Shown in pieces: positions 34,539 to 43,595 of a stretch of 64,000 nucleotides of DNA. Made by a program: the position numbers and the translations under genes. The DNA is from Halosimplex aquaticum (lineage in GTDB: Archaea; Halobacteriota; Halobacteria; Halobacteriales; Haloarculaceae). The notes beneath the pieces are model-generated. The model made no database searches. It was not told where the DNA came from and worked only from the letters and a program-made list of their open reading frames with translations. Position 1 is the stretch's first letter; each line of letters opens with the position of its first letter. The stretch is from assembly GCF_028747785.1 (NCBI RefSeq), contig NZ_CP118158.1:1054001-1118000 (forward strand), in the 5' to 3' direction.

Positions 34539-35447
34539 TCAGACGCCGCGGCCCTGCATCTTCTCCTCTTCGGGCAGGTCGACGTTGGCGTCGCCCTTCA
34601 TCCCCTTGCCGATGTTCGAGGAGATCTCGGCCAGCTTCTCGGGGTCGTCCCAGTTGTTCACCGCTTCGACGATGGCGCGGCCCATCGCCTCGGGATCCTC
34701 TGCACCGAAGATGCCCGAGCCGACGAAGATGCCGTCGCAGCCGTGGTGCATCATCAGCGCCGCGTCGGCCGGCGTCGCGATGCCGCCGGCGGCGAAGTTG
34801 ACGACCGGCAGGCGCTCCATCTCGGCGGTCTCGTGGACGAGGTCGGCCGGCGCGTCGTTCTCGCGGGCCCATGCCTCCCGTTCCTCGTGGGTCATGCCCT
34901 GGAGCTCGCGGATGGCGCTTTTGATGTTGCGCTGGTGGTGGACGGCCTGGTTCACGTCGCCGGTGCCGGCTTCGCCTTTCGTCCGGATCATCGCGGCGCC
35001 CTCGTCGATGCGGCGCAGGGCCTCGCCGAGGTTGCGCGCGCCGCAGACGAACGGCGCGGTGAACTCGCGCTTGTCGATGTGGTAGCGGTCGTCGGCGGGC
35101 GTCAGGACCTCGCTCTCGTCGACCATGTCGGCGCCGACGGCTTCGAGGATCTGGGCCTCCTTCGTGTGGCCGATGCGGGCCTTGCCCATCACCGGGATGG
35201 ACACCTCGTCGATGATCTCCCGGAGCGAGGCCGGGTCGGCCATCCGGGCGACGCCGCCGCGCTTGCGGATGTCGGCCGGGACGGCTTCGAGGTTCATCAC
35301 CGCGACGGCGCCCACGTCCTCGGCGATGCGGGCCTGCTCGCGGTTCACGACGTCCATGATGACGCCGCCCTTCTGCATCTTCGCGAACCCGCGCTTGACC
35401 AGGTCGGTCCCGCGGCGGAGTTCCTCAAGGTCCGTTTCGTCGGTCAT
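34539..35447 (-). CDS. pdxS: Pyridoxal 5'-phosphate synthase, PdxS subunit
   Basis: A 302-residue TIM-barrel enzyme that makes PLP from ribose 5-phosphate, glyceraldehyde 3-phosphate and ammonia supplied by PdxT. The sequence is highly typical: [34 protein letters not shown], the catalytic-lysine region [11 protein letters not shown], and [14 protein letters not shown]. No pdxT is adjacent, so it must be elsewhere. It is divergent from a glycosidase gene. Confidence 0.97.
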   Translation of the reverse strand: MTDETDLEELRRGTDLVKRGFAKMQKGGVIMDVVNREQARIAEDVGAVAVMNLEAVPADIRKRGGVARMADPASLREIIDEVSIPVMGKARIGHTKEAQILEAVGADMVDESEVLTPADDRYHIDKREFTAPFVCGARNLGEALRRIDEGAAMIRTKGEAGTGDVNQAVHHQRNIKSAIRELQGMTHEEREAWARENDAPADLVHETAEMERLPVVNFAAGGIATPADAALMMHHGCDGIFVGSGIFGAEDPEAMGRAIVEAVNNWDDPEKLAEISSNIGKGMKGDANVDLPEEEKMQGRGV

Positions 35448-35567
35448 GTCCCGAACTTCGCGTCGGAATCACTTAACGAGTATCGTTTGCGCGTCTCCTT
35501 CCCCACCGGTCGCCGCGACCGCCGCCGTGTGTTAACACTCTTGGCACGCTCGCCCGTTGGCGCGAGC

Positions 35568-37742
35568 ATGACGGACACGCAGCCGACGGACGGGCCGTTC
35601 GCGGCCGAGGTGACGATCGACGCCGACGACCGGAGCGACTGGTCGGTCTCCCCGCGGATCTTCGGCGCCTACGTCGAACACTACGGCCGCGAGATCTACC
35701 CCGGCATCTACGCCGAGCACGCGACGAACAACTCCTTCGAGCCGTGGAACTTCGACCGGAAGACCGCCGAGCGGAGCCGCCTCGCCTACGACGAAGACGA
35801 CCTGCCCGAACACGACGGCATCGCCTACCCGTGGCAGCCGATCGGCGACGCCGACTACGAGATGCCGACCGGTGGCGTCCACGGCGGTGACGACGCCCAC
35901 TTCCAGCGAATCACCGTCCACGGAGACGGCGCTGCAGACGACAGTGCCGCGGGCGGCGTCTCCCAGCGGGTCCCCCTGCCGGACTACCGCACGGCCGAGT
36001 ACGATCTCTCCGTCTCGGTCCGCGGCGCGGACGTCGACGCCGTCGAGGCGCGACTGACAGACTTCGGCGGCGAGGTGCTCGCTTCCGAATCGATCCCGGT
36101 CACCGGCGAGTGGGTCCGCCACGAGGACCTCTCGCTCGAACTCGCTAGCGAGAGCGACGCTCGCTACCCCGCCGAGGGGACCGACGGCAACTTCCGCGAC
36201 AACTCCGCCCCGCACGGCGAGTACAGGCTCCAGTTCGTCGCCGAGGGCGACGGCCACGTCGACCTCGACTGGGTGATGCTCATGTCCGGCGACGCCGTCG
36301 ACGGCAAGTTCAACCCCGAGATGCTGGAGCGGATGGAAGCGATGGAGGTCGAGTCGATCAAGTGGCCGGGCGGCAACTTCGCGAGCCACTACCGCTGGCG
36401 CGACGGGGTCGGCCCGCTCGAAGACCGGCCCGTCAGCGAGGCGCCCGGCTGGAGCGGCCTCGAACCCAACTTCCTCGGGACGGCCGAGTACATCGAACTC
36501 TGTCGGAAGCTCGGCGTCGAGCCGATGATCACGGTCGGCTGGTGGGAGGAGATCGGTCCCGCGGAGGCCGCCGACTGGGTGGAGTACTGCAACGGCGACC
36601 CCGAGGAGACCGAGATGGGCGCGCTGCGGGCCGAACACGGCTACGAGGAGCCATTCGACGTGCAGTACTGGGAGATCGGCAACGAGGTCTGGGGCGACTG
36701 GCAGTTCGGCCACACCTCCGATCCCCGGGAGTTCGCCCGCGGGTCCGACGAGCGCGAGGGCGCCGACGCCTACTACGACGCGATGACCGCGGTCGACCCG
36801 GACATCACGGTCTTCGCCGACCTGCTCGACCCCGGATACACCCGCTTTGAGGCGGACGCCGACGAGTGGGCCGAGGCGCTGTTCACCGAGGTCGGCGACC
36901 GCATCGACGGCGTCGACACCCACCACTACAACTTCGGGATCCGCCGCAGTGACGACGACAGCCCCGAAGAGTGGGTCGAGGAGCACGACGCCGGGCCGGT
37001 GGACTACCTGGAGACGCTCGTCGCCTACCCGACGCAGTACGAGGAGGAGCTGGCCGGCCTCGCGGAGGACGCCGCAGAGCACGGCGTCGATCCGTTCGTC
37101 ATCAACGTCGGCGAGTGGGGCCTGTACGTCCACGTCGGCGAGGACTGGCCCGACATCGGGATGGGGACGACCGCCAACGCCGCATACACGTCGGGGATGT
37201 TCGGCGCGTTCGTCCGGCAGGGCGACGCCGTCCGTCGTGCATCGCACACCCACATGCCGATCAAGCAGTTCCCCGACACCGGCGGGACGAACGCCACGCC
37301 GCTTTCCCCCGTCGCGCGGGTCCAGCAACTGTACGCCGAGGTGCTCGCCGACGGCCGCTCGTGGCACGCCCTCGGCGTCGACGTCGGCGGCCCGACGCGG
37401 ACGCTCCCCGAACTGGGCACCCGGATCCAACGGATGGAGGGCGTCCCGTACGTCGACGCGACGGCCGTTGTCGACGACGCCAGCGAGGAACTTGTGGTCT
37501 TCCTGACGAATCGCAACCTCTCCCACGAGGGGACAGTGAGCGTCGACCTCGACGCCGACGCGGCCGGCCGCTCGGTCACCGTCGAGGTGCTGGAACCGAC
37601 CGAGAGCCCACACGACAGCCAGGAGTCCCGCACCGAACCTGACGCCTACCGCATCGATCACTCGACCGAGACGGTAAGCGACGACGGCACGCTCGAAGTC
37701 GCGCTCGCGCCGTCAGCGGTCGCGCGACTGCGGATCGACTGA
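35568..37742 (+). CDS. GH51-like alpha-L-arabinofuranosidase
   Basis: A 724-residue glycoside hydrolase. N-terminal signature FGAYVEHYGREIYPGIYAEH, a beta-sandwich insert (about 110-245), and the (beta/alpha)8 catalytic domain with KWPGGNFASHYRWRDG. The acid/base is probably Glu373 in EIGNEVWGDW, and the nucleophile probably Glu516 in INVGEWGLYV. The C-terminal domain is the family's beta-sandwich. There is no signal peptide, so it would act on imported oligosaccharides; no transporter is adjacent. The start follows a TTAACACTC box about 30 bases upstream. Confidence 0.85.
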   Translation: MTDTQPTDGPFAAEVTIDADDRSDWSVSPRIFGAYVEHYGREIYPGIYAEHATNNSFEPWNFDRKTAERSRLAYDEDDLPEHDGIAYPWQPIGDADYEMPTGGVHGGDDAHFQRITVHGDGAADDSAAGGVSQRVPLPDYRTAEYDLSVSVRGADVDAVEARLTDFGGEVLASESIPVTGEWVRHEDLSLELASESDARYPAEGTDGNFRDNSAPHGEYRLQFVAEGDGHVDLDWVMLMSGDAVDGKFNPEMLERMEAMEVESIKWPGGNFASHYRWRDGVGPLEDRPVSEAPGWSGLEPNFLGTAEYIELCRKLGVEPMITVGWWEEIGPAEAADWVEYCNGDPEETEMGALRAEHGYEEPFDVQYWEIGNEVWGDWQFGHTSDPREFARGSDEREGADAYYDAMTAVDPDITVFADLLDPGYTRFEADADEWAEALFTEVGDRIDGVDTHHYNFGIRRSDDDSPEEWVEEHDAGPVDYLETLVAYPTQYEEELAGLAEDAAEHGVDPFVINVGEWGLYVHVGEDWPDIGMGTTANAAYTSGMFGAFVRQGDAVRRASHTHMPIKQFPDTGGTNATPLSPVARVQQLYAEVLADGRSWHALGVDVGGPTRTLPELGTRIQRMEGVPYVDATAVVDDASEELVVFLTNRNLSHEGTVSVDLDADAAGRSVTVEVLEPTESPHDSQESRTEPDAYRIDHSTETVSDDGTLEVALAPSAVARLRID

Positions 37743-37816
37743 CCGGGATCGTCGAGCGACGCGTTTCGCCGCCCGGATCACTACCGTTTTTGCCGGCGGG
37801 GGCCGTCCCGTCTGCC

Positions 37817-38590
37817 ATGTCCGCCTCCGACGGGGTCGGCCGGCGGTTCGAGCGCGTCGTCGCCCGATACTTCGACGCCCCGCTGCCCGATTCCGAGGGG
37901 CTGCCCCGCTACGTCGCCCCGCTGCCCGACTGGGTCGAGGACGTCGGCCTGCGCCTCGCCTGGCCCATCGCGCTCGTCAACCTCGTCGGGACGCTGTTCG
38001 GCTTCTGGTACTACGCGGGGCAACCGGCCAACCTCGCACCGCCGCTCCTCGGGGGACAACTCGGCGCCGCACCGCTGCTCGCCTACCCGCTCATCCCCGA
38101 CTCGCCCGTGGCGACCATGTTCATCGGCCTCTCGCTGGCCGCCTGGCGGCTCGACGTCGACGCCGGGCCGCTGCACGCCCTGGCCTTCTTCGGTTGCATC
38201 AAGCTCGGCCTCTGGACGCCGTTCGTCCAGCTCGTCCTCAACGGCCCCGGCGGGATCGCCGCCTGGCTCTACTGGTTCCTGATCCTGAGCCACCTCGCGA
38301 TGGCCGTCGAGGCGTTCCTGATCCACCGCTACGCGGCGTTCTCCGTCGGCTCGGTCGCCGTCGCGCTCGCGTGGTACGGGTTCAACGACGTCGTCGACTA
38401 CTTCTGGCCGGTGCTGGAGGGACCGCACCACACCTGGCTGCGGGCCGAACCGTTCGCCGCCGTCGGCGTCCCCGACCACGCCGTCCTCGCCCACGATCTG
38501 GCGGCGGGATGGGCCGTCGTGCTCACGCTCGTCGCGACGTTCCTCGCGCTCGCGACCCGCGTCGAGAAAGTGAAGCGGAGCGCTCACTGA
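37817..38590 (+). CDS. DUF1405 family membrane protein
   Basis: A 257-residue protein with about six membrane helices. The typical pattern includes WPIALVNLVGTLFGFWYY, PDSPVATMFIGLSLAAW and GCIKLGLWTPFVQ, then YGFNDVVDYF. DUF1405 proteins are found in archaea and Bacillus and have no established function. The conserved FGFWYY and YGFND signatures are intact. ATG 37817 is preferred over an upstream in-frame ATG because it directly precedes the conserved region. It is followed after 70 bases by sfsA. Confidence 0.86.
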   Translation: MSASDGVGRRFERVVARYFDAPLPDSEGLPRYVAPLPDWVEDVGLRLAWPIALVNLVGTLFGFWYYAGQPANLAPPLLGGQLGAAPLLAYPLIPDSPVATMFIGLSLAAWRLDVDAGPLHALAFFGCIKLGLWTPFVQLVLNGPGGIAAWLYWFLILSHLAMAVEAFLIHRYAAFSVGSVAVALAWYGFNDVVDYFWPVLEGPHHTWLRAEPFAAVGVPDHAVLAHDLAAGWAVVLTLVATFLALATRVEKVKRSAH

Positions 38591-38660
38591 TTTCGAACCT
38601 GCCCCAGCCTGTCGGACCGGAACGCAACCCATACGCCGGTGGGACGGCTACGGCGTCCCG

Positions 38661-39398
38661 ATGACCGACCCCCTCCGCTCGCGCGACGGCGACCCCGTCA
38701 CCGGCGAGTTCGTCGAGCGCGAGAACCGCTTCGTGATCCGCGTCGACTTCGGCGACGAGGTCGGCGACGCCTACCTCGGCGACCCCGGGAAGCTCCGGAA
38801 CGTGCTCGTCCCGGGGTACGAGGTGCTTTGCGACCCCGTCGACGACCCCGACCGGGCGACCGACTACGACGCCATCGCGATCCGGGTCGACGGCGACGAC
38901 GGGAGCGATCCCGTCCAGGTCAGCCTCCGCGCCGCGCTCGCGAACGACCTGTTCTTCGAAGCGCTCGACGCCGGTCACCTGCCGGCGTTCGACTGGGCCG
39001 ACGCGGTCACGGCGGAGCCGTCGCTGCCCGACCACGGACGCGCGGACTTCCGGCTCGAATCCGCCGACGGCGACCGGACCGCCTACGTCGAGGTGAAGTC
39101 CACGACGCACGTCGACGACGCCGTCGCGAAGTTCCCCGACCGACCCACCGAACGCGGTCGCCGCCACCTCCGCAGCCTCGAATCCCTGGTCGCCGACGGC
39201 GTCGAAGCGCATCTCGTCTTCGTCGTCCAGCGGCCCGACGTCGAGCGGTGGGAACCGTTCCGCGAGGTCGACCCCGAGTTCGCCGATCTGCTCGCGCAGG
39301 TCGCCGACGCGGGCGTCGAAGTGCACGCGCTGGTCACCGAATTCGACCCGCCGCACTACTCGCTACATCGGACGGATCTACCTGTAAAACTCGACTGA
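38661..39398 (+). CDS. sfsA: SfsA family DNA/RNA nuclease-like protein
   Basis: A 245-residue SfsA homolog: an N-terminal OB-fold (FVERENRFVIRVDFGDEVGD, YLGDPGKLRNVLVPG) and a C-terminal PD-(D/E)xK nuclease-like domain (ADFRLESADGDRTAYVEVKS, then FPDRPTERGRRHLRSL). E. coli SfsA was first described as a sugar fermentation regulator, and the fold indicates nucleic acid binding or cleavage. The EVK catalytic motif is present. It is convergent with valS. Confidence 0.88.
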   Translation: MTDPLRSRDGDPVTGEFVERENRFVIRVDFGDEVGDAYLGDPGKLRNVLVPGYEVLCDPVDDPDRATDYDAIAIRVDGDDGSDPVQVSLRAALANDLFFEALDAGHLPAFDWADAVTAEPSLPDHGRADFRLESADGDRTAYVEVKSTTHVDDAVAKFPDRPTERGRRHLRSLESLVADGVEAHLVFVVQRPDVERWEPFREVDPEFADLLAQVADAGVEVHALVTEFDPPHYSLHRTDLPVKLD

Positions 39399-39415
39399 AA
39401 CGGAGAGCGCTGCGC

Positions 39416-42193
39416 TCAGCCGACGATGACGATGGCGCTCTCGGTCTCGATCATCTCGCCTTCGCCCGAGTAGGTTCGAGCCTCTTCGATCTCGTACATC
39501 TCCGCGTCGAGTTCGACGCCGGCGACCTGCAGTTTTCCGTCGACTTCCTCGAACTCGCCGGCCTCGATGGCGGCGTCGATGTCGCCGACCTCGCTGCCGT
39601 ACTCCGGCCCGACAAGCGAGTAGTCGAGGTCGACGCCGGTGACCTCGGTGGTGACCTCCGGCGCCTCGTCGAGCGTCTCGAGCTCGTCGACGTGCATCGC
39701 CTCGGCGATGGCGTCCTCGAAGCCGGCGACGCCGCCGTAGACACGGACGCGGTCGAGGTCGGCGTTGAGCGCCAGTCCCGAGTCGGTCTTGTACCGGCGC
39801 AGCGCGGCGATGACCTCCATCGCCGTCTCGCCCGCGTCGAGGTCGGCCTCGTAGCCGCGGGTCTCCGGCCAGTCGGTCGTGTGGACGGAGTCCAGTTCGC
39901 TCCCGTCGTCCATCCCGCCGTCGGCGTCCTCGCGAGTCGAAGACGAGGGAGGGCTCGCTGAGCTTTGCTCAGCGGTGTAGAGGCGCTGCCACAGCTCCTC
40001 CGTGACGTGGGGGAGGAACGGCGCGAACAGTTTCAGGAACGTCCGGTGGGCCGTGACCAGCGCGTACTCCGTCCCCGGGTCGCCGCCGTCGCTGAGGCGC
40101 TGTTTCGCGATCTCCAGGTAGTCGTCGCAGAAGGTGTTCCAGAAGAACGAGCGCAGTTCGTTGCGCGCCTTCGAGAACTCGTAGGCCTCGAACTGCTCGG
40201 TGAGCGAGGCGATCGCGTCGTCGAGTTCGGCGAGGATCCAGCGGTCGACGGCCGCCAGGTCCTCGTCGGCCGGCGCTTCGACGGCCTCCGGCGCCGGAGT
40301 CAACTGGTCGATGAGGCGGGAGGCGTTCCAGAGCTTCTGGAGCAGGCGCTCGCCGGCCTCCAGGTCGCCCTCCTTGTAGGGGAAGTCGTCGCCGATGGAG
40401 GTGCCCGCGGCCCAGAACCGCGCGGCGTCGACCGGGAAGTTCGCGGTCACCTCCTCGGGGGGGATCACGTTGCCCTTCGACTTCGACATGGCCTCGCGGT
40501 TCTCGTCGAGGACCATCCCGTTGATCATGACGCTCTCGAAGGGGACCTCGCCGGTGTGCTCGTAGCACTTGACGACGGTGTGGAACAGCCAGAACGAGAT
40601 GATGTCGTGGCCCTGCGGGCGCAGGTCGAACTGGTAGAGCTCCGGCCGCTCCATCGTGAACTCCTCGGCCTCGTCGTCCCAGTCCCACCCGGCGTTGACG
40701 AGCGGGGTCAGCGACGAGGTGGCCCAGGTGTCGAAGACGTCCTCCTCGGGGCGGAAGTCGCTGCCGCCGCACTCGGGACAGCTATCGACCGGCGGGTCGT
40801 CAGAGAGGGGGTCGACGGGGAGGTCGGCCTTCTCGGCCATGATCGTCTCGCCGCACTCGTCGCAGTACCAGACGGGGATGGGGATGCCCGAGTCGCGCTG
40901 GCGGGAGATACACCAGTCCCACTCCAGCCCCTCGATCCAGTGCTGGTAGCGGGTGAACATCTTCTCGGGATACCACTCCATCTCGCGGCCCGCTTCGAGG
41001 TAGTCGTCGGTCTTGTCGAGCATCTCGACGTACCACTGCTCGGTGACGAGGTACTCGACCTCCGTCTCGCAGCGCTCGTGGACCTGGACGGTGTGTTGGT
41101 GGTCGCGACTCTCGATGAGCGCGCCGGCGTCGTCGAGGTCGTCGATGATGGCCTCGCGGGCCTCCTCGGTGGTCATGCCCTGGTAGTCGCCGGCGAGGTC
41201 GGTCATCGTCCCCGACTCGTCGATGGCGATACGCAGCGGCAGGTCGTGGGCCTGGTACCACTCGATGTCGTTCTGGTCGCCGAAGGTACAGCACATGACG
41301 ATGCCGCTGCCGGTCTCCATGTCGACCCGCTCGTCCTCGATGATCGGGACCTCCTGCCCGAAGATGGGGACCCGCGCGGTGCCGCCGACGAGGTGCTGGT
41401 TGTCCTCGTCGTCCGGGTGGACGAACACGGAGACGCAGGCCGGCAGGAGTTCGGGACGGGTCGTCGAGATGGTGAACGTGGCGTCCTCGTCGGCCTCGCC
41501 CTCGCCGGTCTCCAGCAGGTCGAAGTGGATGTCGTTGAACAGCGTGTGCTTGTCCTTGTCCTCCTGCTCGACCTGCGAGATGGCCGTCTCGCAGTCAGGA
41601 CACCAGATGGTGGGCGCGCGCTGGCGGTACTCCCGGCCCTGCTCGTAGAGGTCGATGAACGAGAGCTGGGAGATGCGCTGGACGCGCGGCTCGATGGTCT
41701 TGTAGGTGTTGTCCCAGTCGACGGAGACGGCGAGCGACTGGACGTCGTCGGTGAACGACGCCTCGTAGTCGGCGCAGACGTCGCGGCACTTCTCCTGGAA
41801 CTCCCGGCGCGTGAAGTCCTGGTGGCGGATGCCCAGCTCGCGCTCGGTCAGGCGTTCGGAGGCGATGCCGTTGTCGTCGTAGCCGAACGGGAAGTAGACG
41901 GCCGGGTCGGCCATCCGGTGATAGCGCGCGACGAAGTCCTGCAGGGTGAACTGGTAGAGGTGCCCCATGTGGAGGTCGCCCGAGACCGTCGGCGGCGGCG
42001 TGTCGATGCTGAAGGCCGTGTCGGCGTCGAGCGCGGCCTCGCGGTCGTAGGCGTAGGTGTCCTCCTCGACCCAGCGGCGCTGCCACTTCGATTCGACCGC
42101 TTCGGGGTCGTACTCGCCGGGGAGTGCCGCGTCGGACTCCGCAGTCCCGTCGTCGCCGGCGTCGGCGGCCCCTGCGTCGCTGTCGGTACTCAT
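39416..42193 (-). CDS. valS: Valyl-tRNA synthetase
   Basis: A 925-residue class I synthetase that charges tRNA-Val. It has the HIGH-type motif HMGH (75-78), a CP1 editing domain (about 200-400), zinc-like cysteine pairs (WCPDCETAIS, WYCDECGETI and CPECGGSDF), the KMSKS-type motif AMSKSKGN (about 567) and an anticodon-binding domain after about 680. An acidic low-complexity insert (SSASPPSSSTREDADGGMDD) sits near residue 760, and the N terminus has an acidic extension of 25 residues; both are usual in halophiles. Confidence 0.97.
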   Translation of the reverse strand: MSTDSDAGAADAGDDGTAESDAALPGEYDPEAVESKWQRRWVEEDTYAYDREAALDADTAFSIDTPPPTVSGDLHMGHLYQFTLQDFVARYHRMADPAVYFPFGYDDNGIASERLTERELGIRHQDFTRREFQEKCRDVCADYEASFTDDVQSLAVSVDWDNTYKTIEPRVQRISQLSFIDLYEQGREYRQRAPTIWCPDCETAISQVEQEDKDKHTLFNDIHFDLLETGEGEADEDATFTISTTRPELLPACVSVFVHPDDEDNQHLVGGTARVPIFGQEVPIIEDERVDMETGSGIVMCCTFGDQNDIEWYQAHDLPLRIAIDESGTMTDLAGDYQGMTTEEAREAIIDDLDDAGALIESRDHQHTVQVHERCETEVEYLVTEQWYVEMLDKTDDYLEAGREMEWYPEKMFTRYQHWIEGLEWDWCISRQRDSGIPIPVWYCDECGETIMAEKADLPVDPLSDDPPVDSCPECGGSDFRPEEDVFDTWATSSLTPLVNAGWDWDDEAEEFTMERPELYQFDLRPQGHDIISFWLFHTVVKCYEHTGEVPFESVMINGMVLDENREAMSKSKGNVIPPEEVTANFPVDAARFWAAGTSIGDDFPYKEGDLEAGERLLQKLWNASRLIDQLTPAPEAVEAPADEDLAAVDRWILAELDDAIASLTEQFEAYEFSKARNELRSFFWNTFCDDYLEIAKQRLSDGGDPGTEYALVTAHRTFLKLFAPFLPHVTEELWQRLYTAEQSSASPPSSSTREDADGGMDDGSELDSVHTTDWPETRGYEADLDAGETAMEVIAALRRYKTDSGLALNADLDRVRVYGGVAGFEDAIAEAMHVDELETLDEAPEVTTEVTGVDLDYSLVGPEYGSEVGDIDAAIEAGEFEEVDGKLQVAGVELDAEMYEIEEARTYSGEGEMIETESAIVIVG

Positions 42194-42527
42194 CGGGATT
42201 CACTCCCCTGGAGGGGCGGTTCTGTCCGGGGCCCGAGCGGGCTGTTCGTCCGTCGATGCTGTCGGTCGGTGTGTAGTGTGGCGTCGTCCATCGGTCTGTA
42301 TCGGCTGCTGGTCGGTGAAGCGGTGCGAACGCGGCGTCAGAATGGGGTTGTGCGGGGCTAAGGGGCCCCTACACGTACGGCGTCGGCTACGGAGGCCGGG
42401 GGCTCGTTCGTGGCGCGACCGTCGATTCCGGCGAACGGCCCTGTCATCGGTAGAGAGTGGACGAGGCTGGAAAATAACTCTTACGTCATCCCGACGGAGA
42501 TTCACACGCCGCGCCCGGCGACGCGCT
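42194..42527 (-). promoter_or_regulatory. 334-base space upstream of valS
   Basis: Open frames are arginine-rich and not credible. An AT-rich patch (GGAAAATAACTCTTACG, 42468-42484) could carry a promoter for valS. A perfect 10-base palindrome AGGGGCCCCT sits at 42361-42370. I see no T-box or riboswitch-like architecture. Confidence 0.35.
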
Positions 42528-43313
42528 TCAGCAGAAGTTCTGCGTGGCGTAGACCTTCACCTCGCCGTCGACCTCCGCGGTGGCGACGCCGACCCCCTCG
42601 TGCGCCCAGTACGAGCGGAGGACGTTCTCGCGGTGCCCCTCGGAGTCCATCCACTGGGCGACGATGCCGCGTCCGATCGCCGTCTCGTTACCGTTGTAGG
42701 AGATCGATCCCTCGTCCGACTCGACGGTGACGTTGGCCCAGGTGTAGGCGATGTTCTCCGCGCCGGTCACGAACTCGTCGCCCACGCCGGTGTCGATCCG
42801 GCACTGGTAGCCGAAGCGATCGTAGCGGTCGGCGCGCGTCTCTCCGTCGGGCGAGGTGTGCGCGAAGTAGCCGGCCTCGGCCATGTCGCGGCTGTGATAC
42901 CGCGCGGCCGCCCGCAGTTTCGGCGCCATCCGGAGCCGCGAGAGGCCCCGCTCGGTCCGGATCTCGTTGACGCGGTTGTGGATAGCGAACTCGATCTTCG
43001 AGATATCGAGGTCGGTCTCCCGCTCGTCGGTCGGCGGGACTGTCGGGGGCTCGGGTGTCGGCGTGGGGTCGACCGTCGGCGGGTCGGTCCCCTTGACGCC
43101 GGACTCGTGTTCCTCCGCCGTGGTGGCGGTCTCCTCGTCGAGGAGGCTGATCCCCTCGCCGCCGTTCGGAACCTCGACCTCGTCGGTGCCACTGCCCCCC
43201 GTCTCCTCGACCTGCACCGAGACCTGGACCGGGCCCATATCGGTGACTGCCACCACGCCCGCCACCGCCAGCGCCGCGCCCAACCCGACGAACAGGAGTT
43301 CCTTCGTCGCCAT
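42528..43313 (-). CDS. CAP (SCP/PR-1) domain protein, membrane-anchored
   Basis: A 261-residue protein with an N-terminal membrane anchor or signal (LLFVGLGAALAVAGVVAV), a Pro/Thr/Glu-rich linker (about 70-110) and a CAP domain: HNRVNEIRTERGLSRL, RYHSRDMAEAGYFAHTSPDG, ENIAY, WMDSEGHRENVL, and KVYATQNFC at the end. The CAP cleft histidines and glutamates are in place. Extracellular CAP proteins are widespread in haloarchaea with unknown activity. The linker resembles stalks that hold domains beyond the S-layer. Confidence 0.9.
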   Translation of the reverse strand: MATKELLFVGLGAALAVAGVVAVTDMGPVQVSVQVEETGGSGTDEVEVPNGGEGISLLDEETATTAEEHESGVKGTDPPTVDPTPTPEPPTVPPTDERETDLDISKIEFAIHNRVNEIRTERGLSRLRMAPKLRAAARYHSRDMAEAGYFAHTSPDGETRADRYDRFGYQCRIDTGVGDEFVTGAENIAYTWANVTVESDEGSISYNGNETAIGRGIVAQWMDSEGHRENVLRSYWAHEGVGVATAEVDGEVKVYATQNFC

Positions 43314-43595
43314 TTACGTGTAACTACGGTATCATTCTGCCCTTCTATACTTTTGCTGTAGAAAATGTTACACGAGCGCCTTCCGCGAGCGGACGCCGCG
43401 TCCGTGGGACGGTGCGAAACGCCGCGAGGCCGACATCGAAACCGAGTCCGATGTCCGTGGTCTCTCCGAGACCTGTGGATCCGCTCCGCTCCCCGCGTCA
43501 GTCGCTCTCGCCCGCACTCGGCGGGGACGGGACCGTGCCACCGGACTCGTCGTGACAGCGGAAAATTAAATACGACCCGATCGGTCCACGGTACT

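Noticed and set aside
42194..42527. T-box or other tRNA-sensing leader before valS
   Set aside because: No T-box sequence or specifier-stem architecture is seen, and T-boxes are a bacterial device. Only a short palindrome and an AT-rich patch are present.
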